Below are positions 44,075 through 52,978 of a stretch of DNA of 64,000 nucleotides, in pieces. The notes under the pieces are model-generated. The model was not told where the DNA came from and ran no database searches. It was given only the letters and a program-made list of their open reading frames with translations. Source of the stretch: Vogesella alkaliphila (GTDB lineage: Bacteria; Pseudomonadota; Gammaproteobacteria; Burkholderiales; Chromobacteriaceae); assembly GCF_014652475.1 (NCBI RefSeq), contig NZ_BMYW01000004.1:160115-224114 (forward strand), read 5' to 3'. The position numbers and the translations under genes are program-made. Position 1 is the stretch's first letter. Every line of letters starts with the position of its first letter.

Positions 44075-46759
44075 CTACACCGCCACCATGCGCACCAGCT
44101 CCGGCACGCAGGAGCCGCAGCCGGTGCCGCAGCGCAGCTCGCGCTTCAGCCCGTCCACGTCCAGCCCCCTGGCGATGCCGGCGCAGATCGCGTCCTCGCG
44201 CACCCCCTCACAGGAGCACACCACGCGCGAACGCGCCGTGCCGCGCGCCTGCCCGGTCAGCAGCGCCGACAGGCTGTCCGGTGCCGCACCGCCGTCCAGC
44301 CAGCCGCTCAGTGCCTCGTCGGCGCGCACGTCGCCGGCCAGCACGAAGCCCAGCGGCTGTTTCGCCTGCAGCCACACCCGGCGCAGGATGCCGCGCGCCG
44401 GATCGTCCAGCGCCGCCGACAGGCTGCCAGCCGGCTCCAGCACGCTGGCCAGCTGCTGCAGCACGGCGGCGTCCGGCGCCTCGCTGGCGGCCAGCCGCAG
44501 GCGCAGCGCTTCCACGCCACCGAGCATCACCGGCACCGCCACCGCGTACGGGAACAGCGCACGCAACGCGTCCAGCCGCGCCCGCGCCGCCTGCGCGTCG
44601 CCCTTCAAGAGCAGCGTGGTGCGCCACGGCAGCCTGGCCGCTTCCACCGCCACCGCGGCGTGCTTCAGCTCCGGCTGTCGCGACAGCGGATCGCCTACGC
44701 GGGTGGTCAGCGCGTTGATGCCCTGCCCGCCAAGCGCCGCGCCGCCCCAGTGCATAGCGATGAAGGCCACGCCAGGGCGCAGCGTGTCGTCGGCCACCAC
44801 CGGCAGGTAGATCGTGCCGCGCTTGTTGCGCACCTTGACCAGGTCGCCACTGCTGAGGCGCTGCCGTTGCAGGTCGCGCGGGTGCATCGCCAGCTGCGGC
44901 TCCTCCACGTGGCGGGTCAGCGTCGGCACCAGCGCGGTGCGGCTCATGGTGTGCCAGTGGTCGCGCAGACGGCCAGTGGTCAGACGCAGCGGAAAGTGCG
45001 CCGACACCTTGTCGCTGACCGTGCGCCAGGCGACATCGACAAACTGTGCGCGGCCGCTGGCGGTGGCGAACACGCCGTCGCCGTACAGCCGGGCGGTGCC
45101 GTGGCCGTCGCGGAACGGCCACTGCTGCGGCCCGCGTGCCTCCAGCACCTCGTAGCTGAGCGCGCTGTAGTCCAGATCGCGGCCGGCGGTGGTGGTCGCG
45201 TGCTCGGCAAACACCGCGGCGGCATCGACAAAACCGAACGCCGGCAGCCGCTCCGGCGCGATAGTTGCAGCCAACCTTTGCGCCACGTCGTCGGCGATGC
45301 GCCAGTCTTCGCGCGCCTGCCCCGGTGCCGGCAACGCGGCACGCACGCGGCTGATGCGGCGCTCGCTATTGGTGACGGTGCCGTCCTTCTCCGGCCAGGT
45401 TGCGGCCGGCAGCACGATGTCGGCGTAGGCCAGCGTCTCGCTGCTGTTGAACGCTTCCTGCACGATCACGCAGTCCACCTGTTCCAGCGCGGCGCGCACC
45501 AGCGCCTGCTCCGGCATCGACTGCGCCGGGTTGGTGCACACGATCCACAGCACCTTGATCTTGCCCTCGGCGGCGGCCTCGAACAGCTCCACCGCTGCCA
45601 GCCCCGGCGTGGCCGGCAGCGCCGGCACGCCCCACAGCGCGGCCACTTCGGCGCGGTGCTCGGCATTGCCCGGCTCGCGGTGGCCGGGCAAGGCGGTGGC
45701 GAGGCCGCCGACTTCGCGCCCGCCCATGGCGTTGGGCTGGCCGGTCAGCGAAAACGGGCCGCAGCCGGGGCGGCCGATGTGGCCGGTGGCCAGGTGCAGG
45801 TGGATCAGCGCCGCGTTCTTGTCGCTGCCGTTGCTGTACTGGTTCAGGCCCATGGTGTAGCAGGACAGCGTGGCCGCGCTTTGGGCGAACCAGCGCGCGG
45901 CGGTGACCAGATCCTGTTCGCTGATGCCACACAGCTCGGCGGCGGCGCGCGGTGTGAATTCCTGCAGCCGCTGCTTGAGCACGGCAAAGCCTTCGGTGTG
46001 CTGCGCGATGTAGTCGCGGTCGATCAGCTCTTCCCAGATCATCACGTTGAGCATGCCGTGAAACAGCGCCACGTCGGTGCCCGGCAGCACCGGCAGGTAC
46101 AGGTCGGCGATGCTGGCGGTGTCGGTACGGCGCGGATCGACGACGATGATCTTCATTGCCGGATTGGCGGCCTTGGCGTCCTCCAGGCGGCGGAACAGCA
46201 CCGGGTGGGCGAACGCCATATTGGAGCCGGCGATCAGCACGCACTCGGCGTGATCGAAGTCGTCGTAGCAGGCCGGCGGCGCGTCGGCGCCCAGCGTCAG
46301 CTTGTAGCCGGTGACGGCGCTGGACATGCACAGCCGCGAGTTGGTATCGACGTTGTTGGTGCCGACCAGGCCGCGCGCCAGCTTGTTGAACAGATAGTAG
46401 TCCTCGGTCAGCAGCTGGCCGGACAGGTAGAAGCCGACCGAATCCGGGCCATGCTCACGGATGGCGTCGGCCAGCTTGCCGCTGACCGCGTCCAGCGCGC
46501 TATCCCAGCTGACTTCCTGCGCCGGCTCGTCCTTGGCAAGGCGCAAGGTTGGCCGCAACAGCCGTGCCGATGGCCGGCCGGTGGTGTCGCCCAGCGTGCG
46601 GCCCTTGCTGCACAGGCGGCCGAAGTTGGCCGGGTGGGCGCCGTCGCCGGTCACCGCCAGCACGCGGCTGCCGTCGGTGGTGATCTCGACGCCGCAGCCG
46701 GTGCCGCAATAGCAGCAGATGGAGGAGACGGTGTGGTGGTGTCCCGTTGTTTCAGTCAT
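44075..46759 (-). CDS. nasA: assimilatory nitrate reductase catalytic subunit
   Basis: 894 residues. N-terminal [4Fe-4S] ligands in ICCYCGTGCGVEI and LCSKGRTLG; molybdopterin-binding blocks LVGTNNVDTNSRLCMSSAV and GSNMAFAHPVLF, VDPRRTDTA, and GCGPFSLTGQPNAMGGREVG; a C-terminal molydopterin dinucleotide domain; and a BFD-like [2Fe-2S] tail (about 840-894) with VCSCEGVREDAI and RCGTGCGSCVPEL. Reduces nitrate to nitrite with ferredoxin or NADH-linked electrons. GGAG lies before the ATG, directly beside an exact dispersed-repeat copy (46771-46784). Start at 46759 is chosen for these reasons. Confidence 0.96.
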   Translation of the reverse strand: MTETTGHHHTVSSICCYCGTGCGVEITTDGSRVLAVTGDGAHPANFGRLCSKGRTLGDTTGRPSARLLRPTLRLAKDEPAQEVSWDSALDAVSGKLADAIREHGPDSVGFYLSGQLLTEDYYLFNKLARGLVGTNNVDTNSRLCMSSAVTGYKLTLGADAPPACYDDFDHAECVLIAGSNMAFAHPVLFRRLEDAKAANPAMKIIVVDPRRTDTASIADLYLPVLPGTDVALFHGMLNVMIWEELIDRDYIAQHTEGFAVLKQRLQEFTPRAAAELCGISEQDLVTAARWFAQSAATLSCYTMGLNQYSNGSDKNAALIHLHLATGHIGRPGCGPFSLTGQPNAMGGREVGGLATALPGHREPGNAEHRAEVAALWGVPALPATPGLAAVELFEAAAEGKIKVLWIVCTNPAQSMPEQALVRAALEQVDCVIVQEAFNSSETLAYADIVLPAATWPEKDGTVTNSERRISRVRAALPAPGQAREDWRIADDVAQRLAATIAPERLPAFGFVDAAAVFAEHATTTAGRDLDYSALSYEVLEARGPQQWPFRDGHGTARLYGDGVFATASGRAQFVDVAWRTVSDKVSAHFPLRLTTGRLRDHWHTMSRTALVPTLTRHVEEPQLAMHPRDLQRQRLSSGDLVKVRNKRGTIYLPVVADDTLRPGVAFIAMHWGGAALGGQGINALTTRVGDPLSRQPELKHAAVAVEAARLPWRTTLLLKGDAQAARARLDALRALFPYAVAVPVMLGGVEALRLRLAASEAPDAAVLQQLASVLEPAGSLSAALDDPARGILRRVWLQAKQPLGFVLAGDVRADEALSGWLDGGAAPDSLSALLTGQARGTARSRVVCSCEGVREDAICAGIARGLDVDGLKRELRCGTGCGSCVPELVRMVAV
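45265..45278 (-). repeat. dispersed repeat, one mismatch
   Basis: TTGCAGCCAACCTT in nasA. Confidence 0.6.
46545..46558 (+). repeat. dispersed repeat, exact 14-bp copy
   Basis: AAGGTTGGCCGCAA in the 5' part of nasA. Confidence 0.85.
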
Positions 46760-46770
46760 GTTCAGTCTCC

Positions 46771-46784
46771 TTGCGGCCAACCTT
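46771..46784 (-). repeat. dispersed repeat, exact 14-bp copy touching the nasA ribosome-binding site
   Basis: TTGCGGCCAACCTT on the plus strand; on the message it reads AAGGTTGGCCGCAA followed directly by GGAG of nasA. Confidence 0.85.
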
Positions 46785-46797
46785 GTTGATGCAATGC

Positions 46798-47115
46798 TCA
46801 GTCCAGCGCCAGAAAGATGGCGCCCGCTTCCAGCTTCACCGGAATGTGGCCGCTGCAGCCCTCGTCCGGCGCGCAAGCCTCGCCGGTGGCCAGATCGATG
46901 TTCCAGTTGTGCAGCGGGCAGGTCACGGTGCGGCCGGAGACGATGCCCTGCGACAGCGGCCCGCCCTTGTGCGGGCACTTGTCGACCAGCGCGAACACCT
47001 GGTCGTCGATGGTGCGGAAGATGGCGATATCGTCGCCGTCGTCACGCTTCAGCACGCGGGCGCCCTGCGCCGGGATGTCGTTCAGCTGGCAGATGGTTTT
47101 CCAGTTGCGGCTCAT
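46798..47115 (-). CDS. nirD: nitrite reductase small subunit NirD, Rieske type
   Basis: 105 residues. A complete Rieske ligand set is visible, CPHKGGPLSQG and CPLHNWNIDLATG, unlike E. coli NirD which lacks it. This subunit partners NirB. It follows nirB by 67 bp and precedes nasA by 38 bp, so nirB-nirD-nasA is one operon. The leader to nasA contains the dispersed repeat. Confidence 0.95.
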   Translation of the reverse strand: MSRNWKTICQLNDIPAQGARVLKRDDGDDIAIFRTIDDQVFALVDKCPHKGGPLSQGIVSGRTVTCPLHNWNIDLATGEACAPDEGCSGHIPVKLEAGAIFLALD

Positions 47116-47182
47116 GATGTGATCCTTTTGATGGTGGCCACGGCGGCGCGCTGCTGCCGTGGCCGATGGACAAGTCGCCGGT

Positions 47183-49630
47183 TCAGGCGGTGACCGTTTC
47201 GATGCTCAGCGCCTCGAACTCGTGGCGGGCCACGCCACCCTTGGTGCGCTCCGCCCACGGGTCCTGCTCGAAGGACAGCGCGAACTTCAGCCGTGCGTAC
47301 AGCTCGTTGCGGCCAGCCTCGTCGGCCAGCACCCGCTGCTTGATGTACTCCATGCCGACGCGGTGCAGGTAGTGCACGGTGCGCTCCAGGTAGAACGCCT
47401 CCTCGCGGTACAGCTGCAGGAAGGCGCCGCTGTACACCATCACCTCGTCGTGGGTTTTCACCTTGCACAGGAACTCGGCCACCTCGGTCTTGATGCCGCC
47501 GTTGCCGCCGATGTACAGCTCCCAGCCGGAGTCGACGCCGATGATGCCCACGTCCTTGATGCCGGCCTCGGAGCAGTTGCGCGGGCAGCCGGACACCGCC
47601 AGCTTGACCTTGGCCGGGCTCCACATGCCGAACAGGTCGTGCTCCAGGTCGATGCCCATCTGCGTCGAATCCTGGGTGCCAAAGCGGCAGAATTCGCTGC
47701 CGACACAGGTCTTCACCGTGCGCAGGCTCTTGCCGTAGGCGTGGCCGGACGGCATGTCGAGGTCGGCCCAGACCTTGGGCAGGTCTTCCTTCTTCACCCC
47801 CAACAGGTCGATACGCTGGCCGCCGGTGACCTTCACCATCGGGATGTCGTACTTGTCGGCGACGTCGGCGATGCGGCGCAGCTCGGACGGGTTGGTGACG
47901 CCGCCCCACATGCGCGGGATCACCGAGTAGGTGCCGTCCTTCTGGATGTTGGCGTGCACGCGTTCGTTGATGAAGCGCGACTGCGGATCGTCCTTCGCCT
48001 CGCCCGGCCAGCTGGAGATCAGGTAGTAGTTGATGGCCGGACGGCAGCTGCTGCAGCCGTCCACCGAGCGCCAGTCCAGCGCGGCGAAGGTATCCGCCAG
48101 CGAGGTCAGGTGCTGCTCGCGGATCGCCTGCCGGACCTGGCCGTGGTTGAGGTCGGTACAGCCGCAGATCGCCTTTTCCGATTTCGGCTTCACGTCGGCG
48201 GCGCCGCCGACGCAGTTGATCAGGATCTGCTCCACGAGGCCGGTGCAGGAGCCGCAGGAGCTGGCCGCCTTGGTGTGCTTCTTCACTTCATCGACGGTGA
48301 ACAGGCCCTTTTCCTGGATCGCCTTGACGATGCTGCCCTTGCACACGCCGTTGCAGCCGCACACCTCGGCGTCGTCGCTCATGCCCATCGCACGGTTCTG
48401 GCCGGCGTGGCCGACGTCGCCGATGGCGCCCTCGCCCAGCATCAGCTGTTCGCGCATTTCGTGGATGGCGTGGCCTTCGCGGATCAGGCGGAAGTACCAG
48501 CCACCGTCGGCGGTGTCGCCGTACAGGCAGGCGCCGACCAGCTTGTCGTCCTTGACGATCAGCTTCTTGTAGATGCCGCCGACCGGATCGGACAGCGTGA
48601 TTTCCTCGTGCCCGTCGCCGCCCATGAAGTTGCCGGCGGAGAACAGGTCCACCCCGGTCACCTTCAGCTTGGTACTGGTCGCGGCCGGCACGTAGCGGGC
48701 GATGCCGAAGTTGGCCAGGTGGTTGGCCACCACCTTCGCCATGTCGAACAGCGGCGCCACCAGGCCGTAGCTGACGCCGCGGTGGCTGACGCACTCGCCC
48801 ACCGCGTACACGCGCGGGTCGAAGGTCTGCATGAAGTCGTTGACCACGATGCCGCGGTCGCAGTAGATGCCGCTCTGCTCCGCCAGGCTGAAGTTGGGGC
48901 GGATGCCGACCGCCATCACCACCAGATCGGCCGGCACTTCCTCGCCGTCCTTGAAGCGCACGCTGGCGACGCGGCCGCTGCTGCCGGCCACCAGCTCGGC
49001 GGTCTGCTTCTGCAGCAGGAAGGAGAGGCCGCGCTCCTGCAGCGTGTCCTGCAGCATGGCGGCGGCGGTGCGGTCCAGCTGGCGGTCGAGCAGCCATTCG
49101 CCCAGGTGCACCACGGTCACCTTCATGCCACGCGCGGCCAGACCGTTGGCGGCTTCCAGCCCCAGGAGGCCGCCGCCGATCACCACCGCGTGACGATGCT
49201 TGGCGGCAGCGTCGATCATGGTGTTGACGTCGTGGATGTCACGGAAGGTGACCACGCCGTCCAGCTCCTTGCCCGGCACCGGCAGGATGAACGGGTTGGA
49301 GCCGGTGGCCAGCAGCAGGCGGTCGTACTCGGCGGTGGTGCCGTCGGCGGCGCGCACGATGCGGCGGCCGCGGTCGATCTCCACCACTTCCTTGCCCAGG
49401 TGCAGGGTGATGCCGTGCTCGGCGTACCAGTCGACGTCGTTGAGCATGATCTCCGGCAGCGTCTGCTCGCCGGTCAGCACCGGCGACAGCAGGATGCGGT
49501 TGTAGTTGGCGTACGGTTCGGCACCGAACACGGTGATGTCGTACAGCTCCGGGGTCAGCTTGAGCAGCTCTTCCAGCGTGCGCACCCCGGCCATGCCGTT
49601 GCCGACCATTACCAATTTGAGCTTCTTCAT
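47183..49630 (-). CDS. nirB: NADH-dependent nitrite reductase large subunit NirB
   Basis: 815 residues. FAD/NAD domains at the N-terminus (LVMVGNGMAGVRTLEEL), a BFD [2Fe-2S] domain in the middle (VCGCNGVCKGSIVKAI and SCGSCTGLVEQIL), and a sirohaem/[4Fe-4S] reductase domain with TCVGSEFCRFG and GCPRNCSEAG, the four cysteine ligands. Six-electron reduction of nitrite to ammonium. AAAGGAAAC precedes the start at 49630; the frame extends to 49660 without a site. Preceded by a sigma-54 promoter and an ANTAR-type leader. Confidence 0.96.
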   Translation of the reverse strand: MKKLKLVMVGNGMAGVRTLEELLKLTPELYDITVFGAEPYANYNRILLSPVLTGEQTLPEIMLNDVDWYAEHGITLHLGKEVVEIDRGRRIVRAADGTTAEYDRLLLATGSNPFILPVPGKELDGVVTFRDIHDVNTMIDAAAKHRHAVVIGGGLLGLEAANGLAARGMKVTVVHLGEWLLDRQLDRTAAAMLQDTLQERGLSFLLQKQTAELVAGSSGRVASVRFKDGEEVPADLVVMAVGIRPNFSLAEQSGIYCDRGIVVNDFMQTFDPRVYAVGECVSHRGVSYGLVAPLFDMAKVVANHLANFGIARYVPAATSTKLKVTGVDLFSAGNFMGGDGHEEITLSDPVGGIYKKLIVKDDKLVGACLYGDTADGGWYFRLIREGHAIHEMREQLMLGEGAIGDVGHAGQNRAMGMSDDAEVCGCNGVCKGSIVKAIQEKGLFTVDEVKKHTKAASSCGSCTGLVEQILINCVGGAADVKPKSEKAICGCTDLNHGQVRQAIREQHLTSLADTFAALDWRSVDGCSSCRPAINYYLISSWPGEAKDDPQSRFINERVHANIQKDGTYSVIPRMWGGVTNPSELRRIADVADKYDIPMVKVTGGQRIDLLGVKKEDLPKVWADLDMPSGHAYGKSLRTVKTCVGSEFCRFGTQDSTQMGIDLEHDLFGMWSPAKVKLAVSGCPRNCSEAGIKDVGIIGVDSGWELYIGGNGGIKTEVAEFLCKVKTHDEVMVYSGAFLQLYREEAFYLERTVHYLHRVGMEYIKQRVLADEAGRNELYARLKFALSFEQDPWAERTKGGVARHEFEALSIETVTA

Positions 49631-49714
49631 GGTGTTTCCTTTGTCTGATTTGCGACGCATTGCGCGGTGTCCTGCCTGCGCCGCCCGTCGTCATTGCCGT
49701 AGCGGTGCCGAAAC

Positions 49715-49803
49715 GAAAAAAGGTCCGCCGGTGTGACTTGCGCCACGCCGAACGGACCTCATTGTCCCTGTCCCGGTCACCGCCATTGGCGACCCGGACA
49801 ATC
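49715..49803 (-). promoter_or_regulatory. two-hairpin ANTAR-type leader with terminator upstream of nirB
   Basis: Reading the minus strand: ATTGTCC pairs with GGACAAT (49761-49767 and 49797-49803), enclosing a GCCAATGGC hairpin, followed by GGTCCG...CGGACC and a T-run (49715-49759), an intrinsic terminator. A conserved GCCAAYGGCGG block is shared with the narK and nrtA leaders. Expected to be read through when the ANTAR protein binds. Confidence 0.72.
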
Positions 49804-49822
49804 TGATTGTGCCGATCTTAAT

Positions 49823-49838
49823 GCAAGGGCCGTGCCAG
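49823..49838 (-). promoter_or_regulatory. sigma-54 promoter of nirB-nirD-nasA
   Basis: On the minus strand TGGCACGGCCCTTGCA matches the consensus TGGCAC-N5-TTGC exactly. It lies about 20 bp upstream of the hairpin leader. Indicates RpoN control of nitrate assimilation. Confidence 0.88.
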
Positions 49839-49898
49839 CCCGTAAACCCTTGTTTTTTCGGCCAACCCTGGCCTGTCATGCCCTTGCTTGCCTGCCTA

Positions 49899-49916
49899 TG
49901 GTGCACGGCAGCACCA
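49899..49916. promoter_or_regulatory. candidate NtrC-type enhancer for nirB
   Basis: TGGTGCACGGCAGCACCA, an 18-bp near-perfect dyad about 60 bp upstream of the -24 box. The same arrangement and nearly the same sequence recur at the narK promoter (53168-53185). NtrC is the usual activator, but the half-sites are outward compared with the enteric consensus. Confidence 0.5.
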
Positions 49917-49935
49917 AAATCAGGCAGCCGCCCCG

Positions 49936-51600
49936 TCAATGCAGCAGCAGCGCGTACAGCAACAGCAGGTTCAGCAACAGCGAAACCAGCGCCAGCGTGC
50001 GCCACAGCCGCAGCGGCGCCCGCTCCGCCCACGGCACGCGCTGCAGGCGGCGCTGCGGCACGCTGTCGCCGCGCTCCAGCGCCAGCTGCATTTCCTCGGC
50101 GGTCTCGAAGCGCTGCCCCGGCTCGCGCGCCACCGCCTTCAGCAGCAGGTTGTCCAGCCACAGCGGCACGTCCGGGCGCTGGCGCGACGCCGGCTGCGTC
50201 GCGTCGAAATGCGGGTTCTGGAACGCCTCGATCTCGCCGTAGGGATAGCGGCCGGTCAGCAGCTGGTACAGGGTGACGCCGGCGGCGTACAGGTCGCTGC
50301 TGCTGCTCGCCTTGCCGCCGGCGAAGCGCTCCGGCGCCATGTAGCTGGCGGTGCCGGGGCCGGGGCCGTCGTGCTCCGGCGTCAGCCCGGCGCAGTAGGC
50401 GACACCGAGGTCGAGCAGGCGCAGCTGGCCGTCGCGGCCGAGGTGCACGTTCTCCGGCTTGATGTCGCGGTGCACGATGCCGAGACGGTGCAGCGCCGAC
50501 ATCGCGCGGCACAGCGCGAGGCCGATGGCGACCACCTCGCTGATGCCGAAACGCTGCTGCGCCAGCCTTGCGGCCAACGTTTCGCCGTCGTGCCAGCGCT
50601 GCAGGTAGTACAGGTGCTGGCGAGGGGTGCCGGTAGCGACCTCGGCGAAGTACGGCGAGCTGATGCGTTTCTGCAGCCACTCCTCCACCAGCAGCGCCTG
50701 CTCCGCGCCCTGGTCGCCGGCCAGCAGCGGCGGCAGCGTCTTCAGCACCCAGTGCCGGCCGGCGGCGTCGGCGACGCGATAGGCCAGCCCGCCGGGCGAG
50801 GCGTGCAGGCTGGCCACCACCGTCAGCCCCTCGAACGGCTGGCCGTCGCGCAGTTTCGGCGGCAGCGGCAGGCTGTTCGCGCGCGCCAGCTCGTCGCCCA
50901 GCGCGCCCGCCGGCAGCGCTTCCACCCGCAGCACCAGCGCCGACAGGTTGTCCTGCGCGCCGGCGGCCAGCGCCGTCTCGCACAGCACGCTGGCGGCGCG
51001 CTGCACGTCCAGGTGCAGGTGCAGGATCTCGTCGATGCGCTTGTCGCCCAGCGCCTGCCACACGCCGTCGCACAGCAGCGCGAACACGTCGCCAGCGTGC
51101 AGGTCGCCGTCGCAGAAATCCGGCATCACGTGTTCGTCCAGCCCCATGCCGCGCTTGAGCACGTGCGACAGCGACGCCTCCTCCCACACGTGATCGACGG
51201 TCAGCTGCGTCAGCCGGCCGCCTCGCAGGTGATAAACGCGACAGTCGCCGACGTGGGCGACGGTGTAGCGGTGGCCGCGCAGCACCAGCGCCGACAGCGT
51301 CGCCACCAGCGGCCTGCCCTGCGAACGCAGCCAGCGGTTGTGCGCCGCCAGCAGCCGGTCCAGCGCCGACGACACCGCCCACGTTTCCGGCGTGGCGTAG
51401 TAGTCGGCGCACACCGCACGGACGGTGGACTGCGCCGCCAGGCGGCCGTCGGCACAGCCGGACACGCCGTCGGCCAGCGCGAACAGCGCGCCCTTGCTGG
51501 TCAGCAGTCCGTCCTGCGGCACGCTCCAGCCCAGCGCGTCCTCGTTGCGTTCACGGCGACCGGCGTCGCTGGCGTGGCCGACGGCAAGTTGCAAGCTCAT
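49936..51600 (-). CDS. bifunctional PP2C phosphatase / Ser-Thr protein kinase
   Basis: 554 residues. N-terminal PP2C domain (about 1-235) with RNEDALGW, FALADGVSG and VAHVGDCRVYHL, and DNLSALVL; then a Ser/Thr kinase domain (about 260-515) with HRDIKPENVHLG, DLGVAYC in place of DFG, GTASYMAPERFAGG, and DLYAAGVTLYQLLTG. A C-terminal membrane helix (about 535-553) anchors it. Follows narK by 94 bp in the same direction. Such fusions recur beside nitrate transporters and may tune NarK. Target unproven; regulation by nitrogen inferred. Confidence 0.87.
   Translation of the reverse strand: MSLQLAVGHASDAGRRERNEDALGWSVPQDGLLTSKGALFALADGVSGCADGRLAAQSTVRAVCADYYATPETWAVSSALDRLLAAHNRWLRSQGRPLVATLSALVLRGHRYTVAHVGDCRVYHLRGGRLTQLTVDHVWEEASLSHVLKRGMGLDEHVMPDFCDGDLHAGDVFALLCDGVWQALGDKRIDEILHLHLDVQRAASVLCETALAAGAQDNLSALVLRVEALPAGALGDELARANSLPLPPKLRDGQPFEGLTVVASLHASPGGLAYRVADAAGRHWVLKTLPPLLAGDQGAEQALLVEEWLQKRISSPYFAEVATGTPRQHLYYLQRWHDGETLAARLAQQRFGISEVVAIGLALCRAMSALHRLGIVHRDIKPENVHLGRDGQLRLLDLGVAYCAGLTPEHDGPGPGTASYMAPERFAGGKASSSSDLYAAGVTLYQLLTGRYPYGEIEAFQNPHFDATQPASRQRPDVPLWLDNLLLKAVAREPGQRFETAEEMQLALERGDSVPQRRLQRVPWAERAPLRLWRTLALVSLLLNLLLLYALLLH
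50568..50581 (-). repeat. dispersed repeat, 14-bp CGTT variant
   Basis: TTGCGGCCAACGTT in the PP2C-kinase gene. Confidence 0.75.
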
Positions 51601-51647
51601 TGTGTCATTCCGTTTAAAGATGATGCCGTGCACCAACACGGCGTAAC

Positions 51648-51672
51648 GGGGCGGGATCCGTGATCCCGCCCC
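51648..51672. other. strong hairpin between narK and the kinase gene
   Basis: GGGGCGGGATC and GATCCCGCCCC arms with a 3-base loop, no T-run on either side. It may stabilise the narK message or reduce kinase expression relative to narK. Confidence 0.5.
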
Positions 51673-51694
51673 GCTGCTGGCTAGTGGTTACTGT

Positions 51695-52906
51695 TTATAC
51701 CCGCGCCGCGGTCACGTTGCTGGCGCCCCAGGTCGTGCGCCAGCGCAGCTTCACGCCGTGCAGGCCGATCCAGGCCACCACGCCGAGGCTGGCGAACAGC
51801 CACAGCCCGAGCTGGTAGTTGCCGGTGTGCTGCTTGACGAGGCCGAGGCCGGCGGCGAGCAGGAAACCGCCGATGCCGCCGGCCATGCCGATCAGGCCGG
51901 TCATCACCCCGATTTCCTTGCGGAAGCGCTGCGGCACCAGCTGGAATACCGCGCCGTTGCCGCTACCCAGAGCCAGCATGGCGCCGACAAACAGCGCCAG
52001 CGCCACGTTGACCTGCGGCAGGTTGAAGCCGACCACCGCGATCAGCAGCGCCGCCACGGTGTACATCACCAGCAGGGTGCGGATGCCGCCGATGCGGTCG
52101 GCCAGCGCCCCGCCCAGCGGCCGCATCAGCGAACCGGCGAACACGCAGGCGGCGGTGTAGTAGCCGGCGGTGACGGCATTCAGGCCGTACTGGTCATGGA
52201 AGTAGCCCGGCAGCGCGCTGGCGAGGCCGGCAAAGCCGCCGAAGGTCACGCAGTAGAAGAACATGAACCACCAGCTGTCCTTGTCGCCCAGCACGCGCAT
52301 ATAGTCGGCCATGGCCTTGGGCTTGGGGCGCTGCGGCGCGTTCTGGGCGAACAGGCAGAACAGCACGAACACCACCCCCAGCGGCAGCACCGCGAGGCCG
52401 AACACGTTTTCCCAACCATAGAGTGCGGCCAACGTTGGCGCCAAGAGCGCGGCAAACACGGTGCCGGAGTTGCCGGCGCCGGCGATGCCCATCGCCTTGC
52501 CCTGATGCTCGGGCGGATACCACTGCGACGCCAGCGGCAGCGACACCGCGAAGGCGGCCCCGGCGACGCCGAGGAACACCCCCAGCAGCAGCGCCTGCGC
52601 CAGCGACTGGATGCCGTGCAGCCAGGCGAAGCCCAGCGCCAGCATCACCACCACCTGGCCGAGGATGCCGGCGAATTTCGGCGAGAAGCGGTCCACCAGC
52701 AGGCCCATGCCGAAGCGCAGGATGGCACCGGCCAGGATCGGCGTCGCCACCATCAGCCCGCGCTGCTGCGCCGACAGCTGCAAGGCCTCGGCGATCTGGA
52801 TCGCCAGCGGCCCGAGGATGTACCACACCATGAAGCTGAGGTCGAAATAGAGGAACGACACCAGCAGTGTCGGGGTATGGCCTGCCTTCCAGAAGTCCTT
52901 GCTCAT
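51695..52906 (-). CDS. narK: NarK/NasA-type MFS nitrate/nitrite transporter
   Basis: 403 residues with twelve membrane helices. MFS nitrate-family motifs are present: GIAGAGNSGTVFAALLAP and ALGSGNGAVFQLVP (nitrate signatures of the NNP family), and RFGMGLLVDRFSPKF. Imports nitrate, or exchanges it with nitrite. AAGGAAC before the ATG. Preceded by its own sigma-54 promoter and ANTAR-type leader, and followed by the PP2C-kinase gene. It is the second nitrate uptake route, beside the ABC transporter. Confidence 0.95.
   Translation of the reverse strand: MSKDFWKAGHTPTLLVSFLYFDLSFMVWYILGPLAIQIAEALQLSAQQRGLMVATPILAGAILRFGMGLLVDRFSPKFAGILGQVVVMLALGFAWLHGIQSLAQALLLGVFLGVAGAAFAVSLPLASQWYPPEHQGKAMGIAGAGNSGTVFAALLAPTLAALYGWENVFGLAVLPLGVVFVLFCLFAQNAPQRPKPKAMADYMRVLGDKDSWWFMFFYCVTFGGFAGLASALPGYFHDQYGLNAVTAGYYTAACVFAGSLMRPLGGALADRIGGIRTLLVMYTVAALLIAVVGFNLPQVNVALALFVGAMLALGSGNGAVFQLVPQRFRKEIGVMTGLIGMAGGIGGFLLAAGLGLVKQHTGNYQLGLWLFASLGVVAWIGLHGVKLRWRTTWGASNVTAARV
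52424..52436 (-). repeat. dispersed repeat, 13-bp CGTT variant
   Basis: TGCGGCCAACGTT in narK, continuing GGCGCC as a partial palindrome. Confidence 0.7.
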
Positions 52907-52978
52907 TGTCTTGTTCCTTGAAAGATGTCCGTGATCGATCAGGCGGCGCGCCGGGGGCGCCGCGGCGCATCGTGCCGC

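Noticed and set aside
44039..51663. Very long plus-strand frames opposite nasA, nirB and the PP2C-kinase gene
   Set aside because: The minus strand holds complete cofactor and catalytic motifs; the plus frames are antisense shadows.
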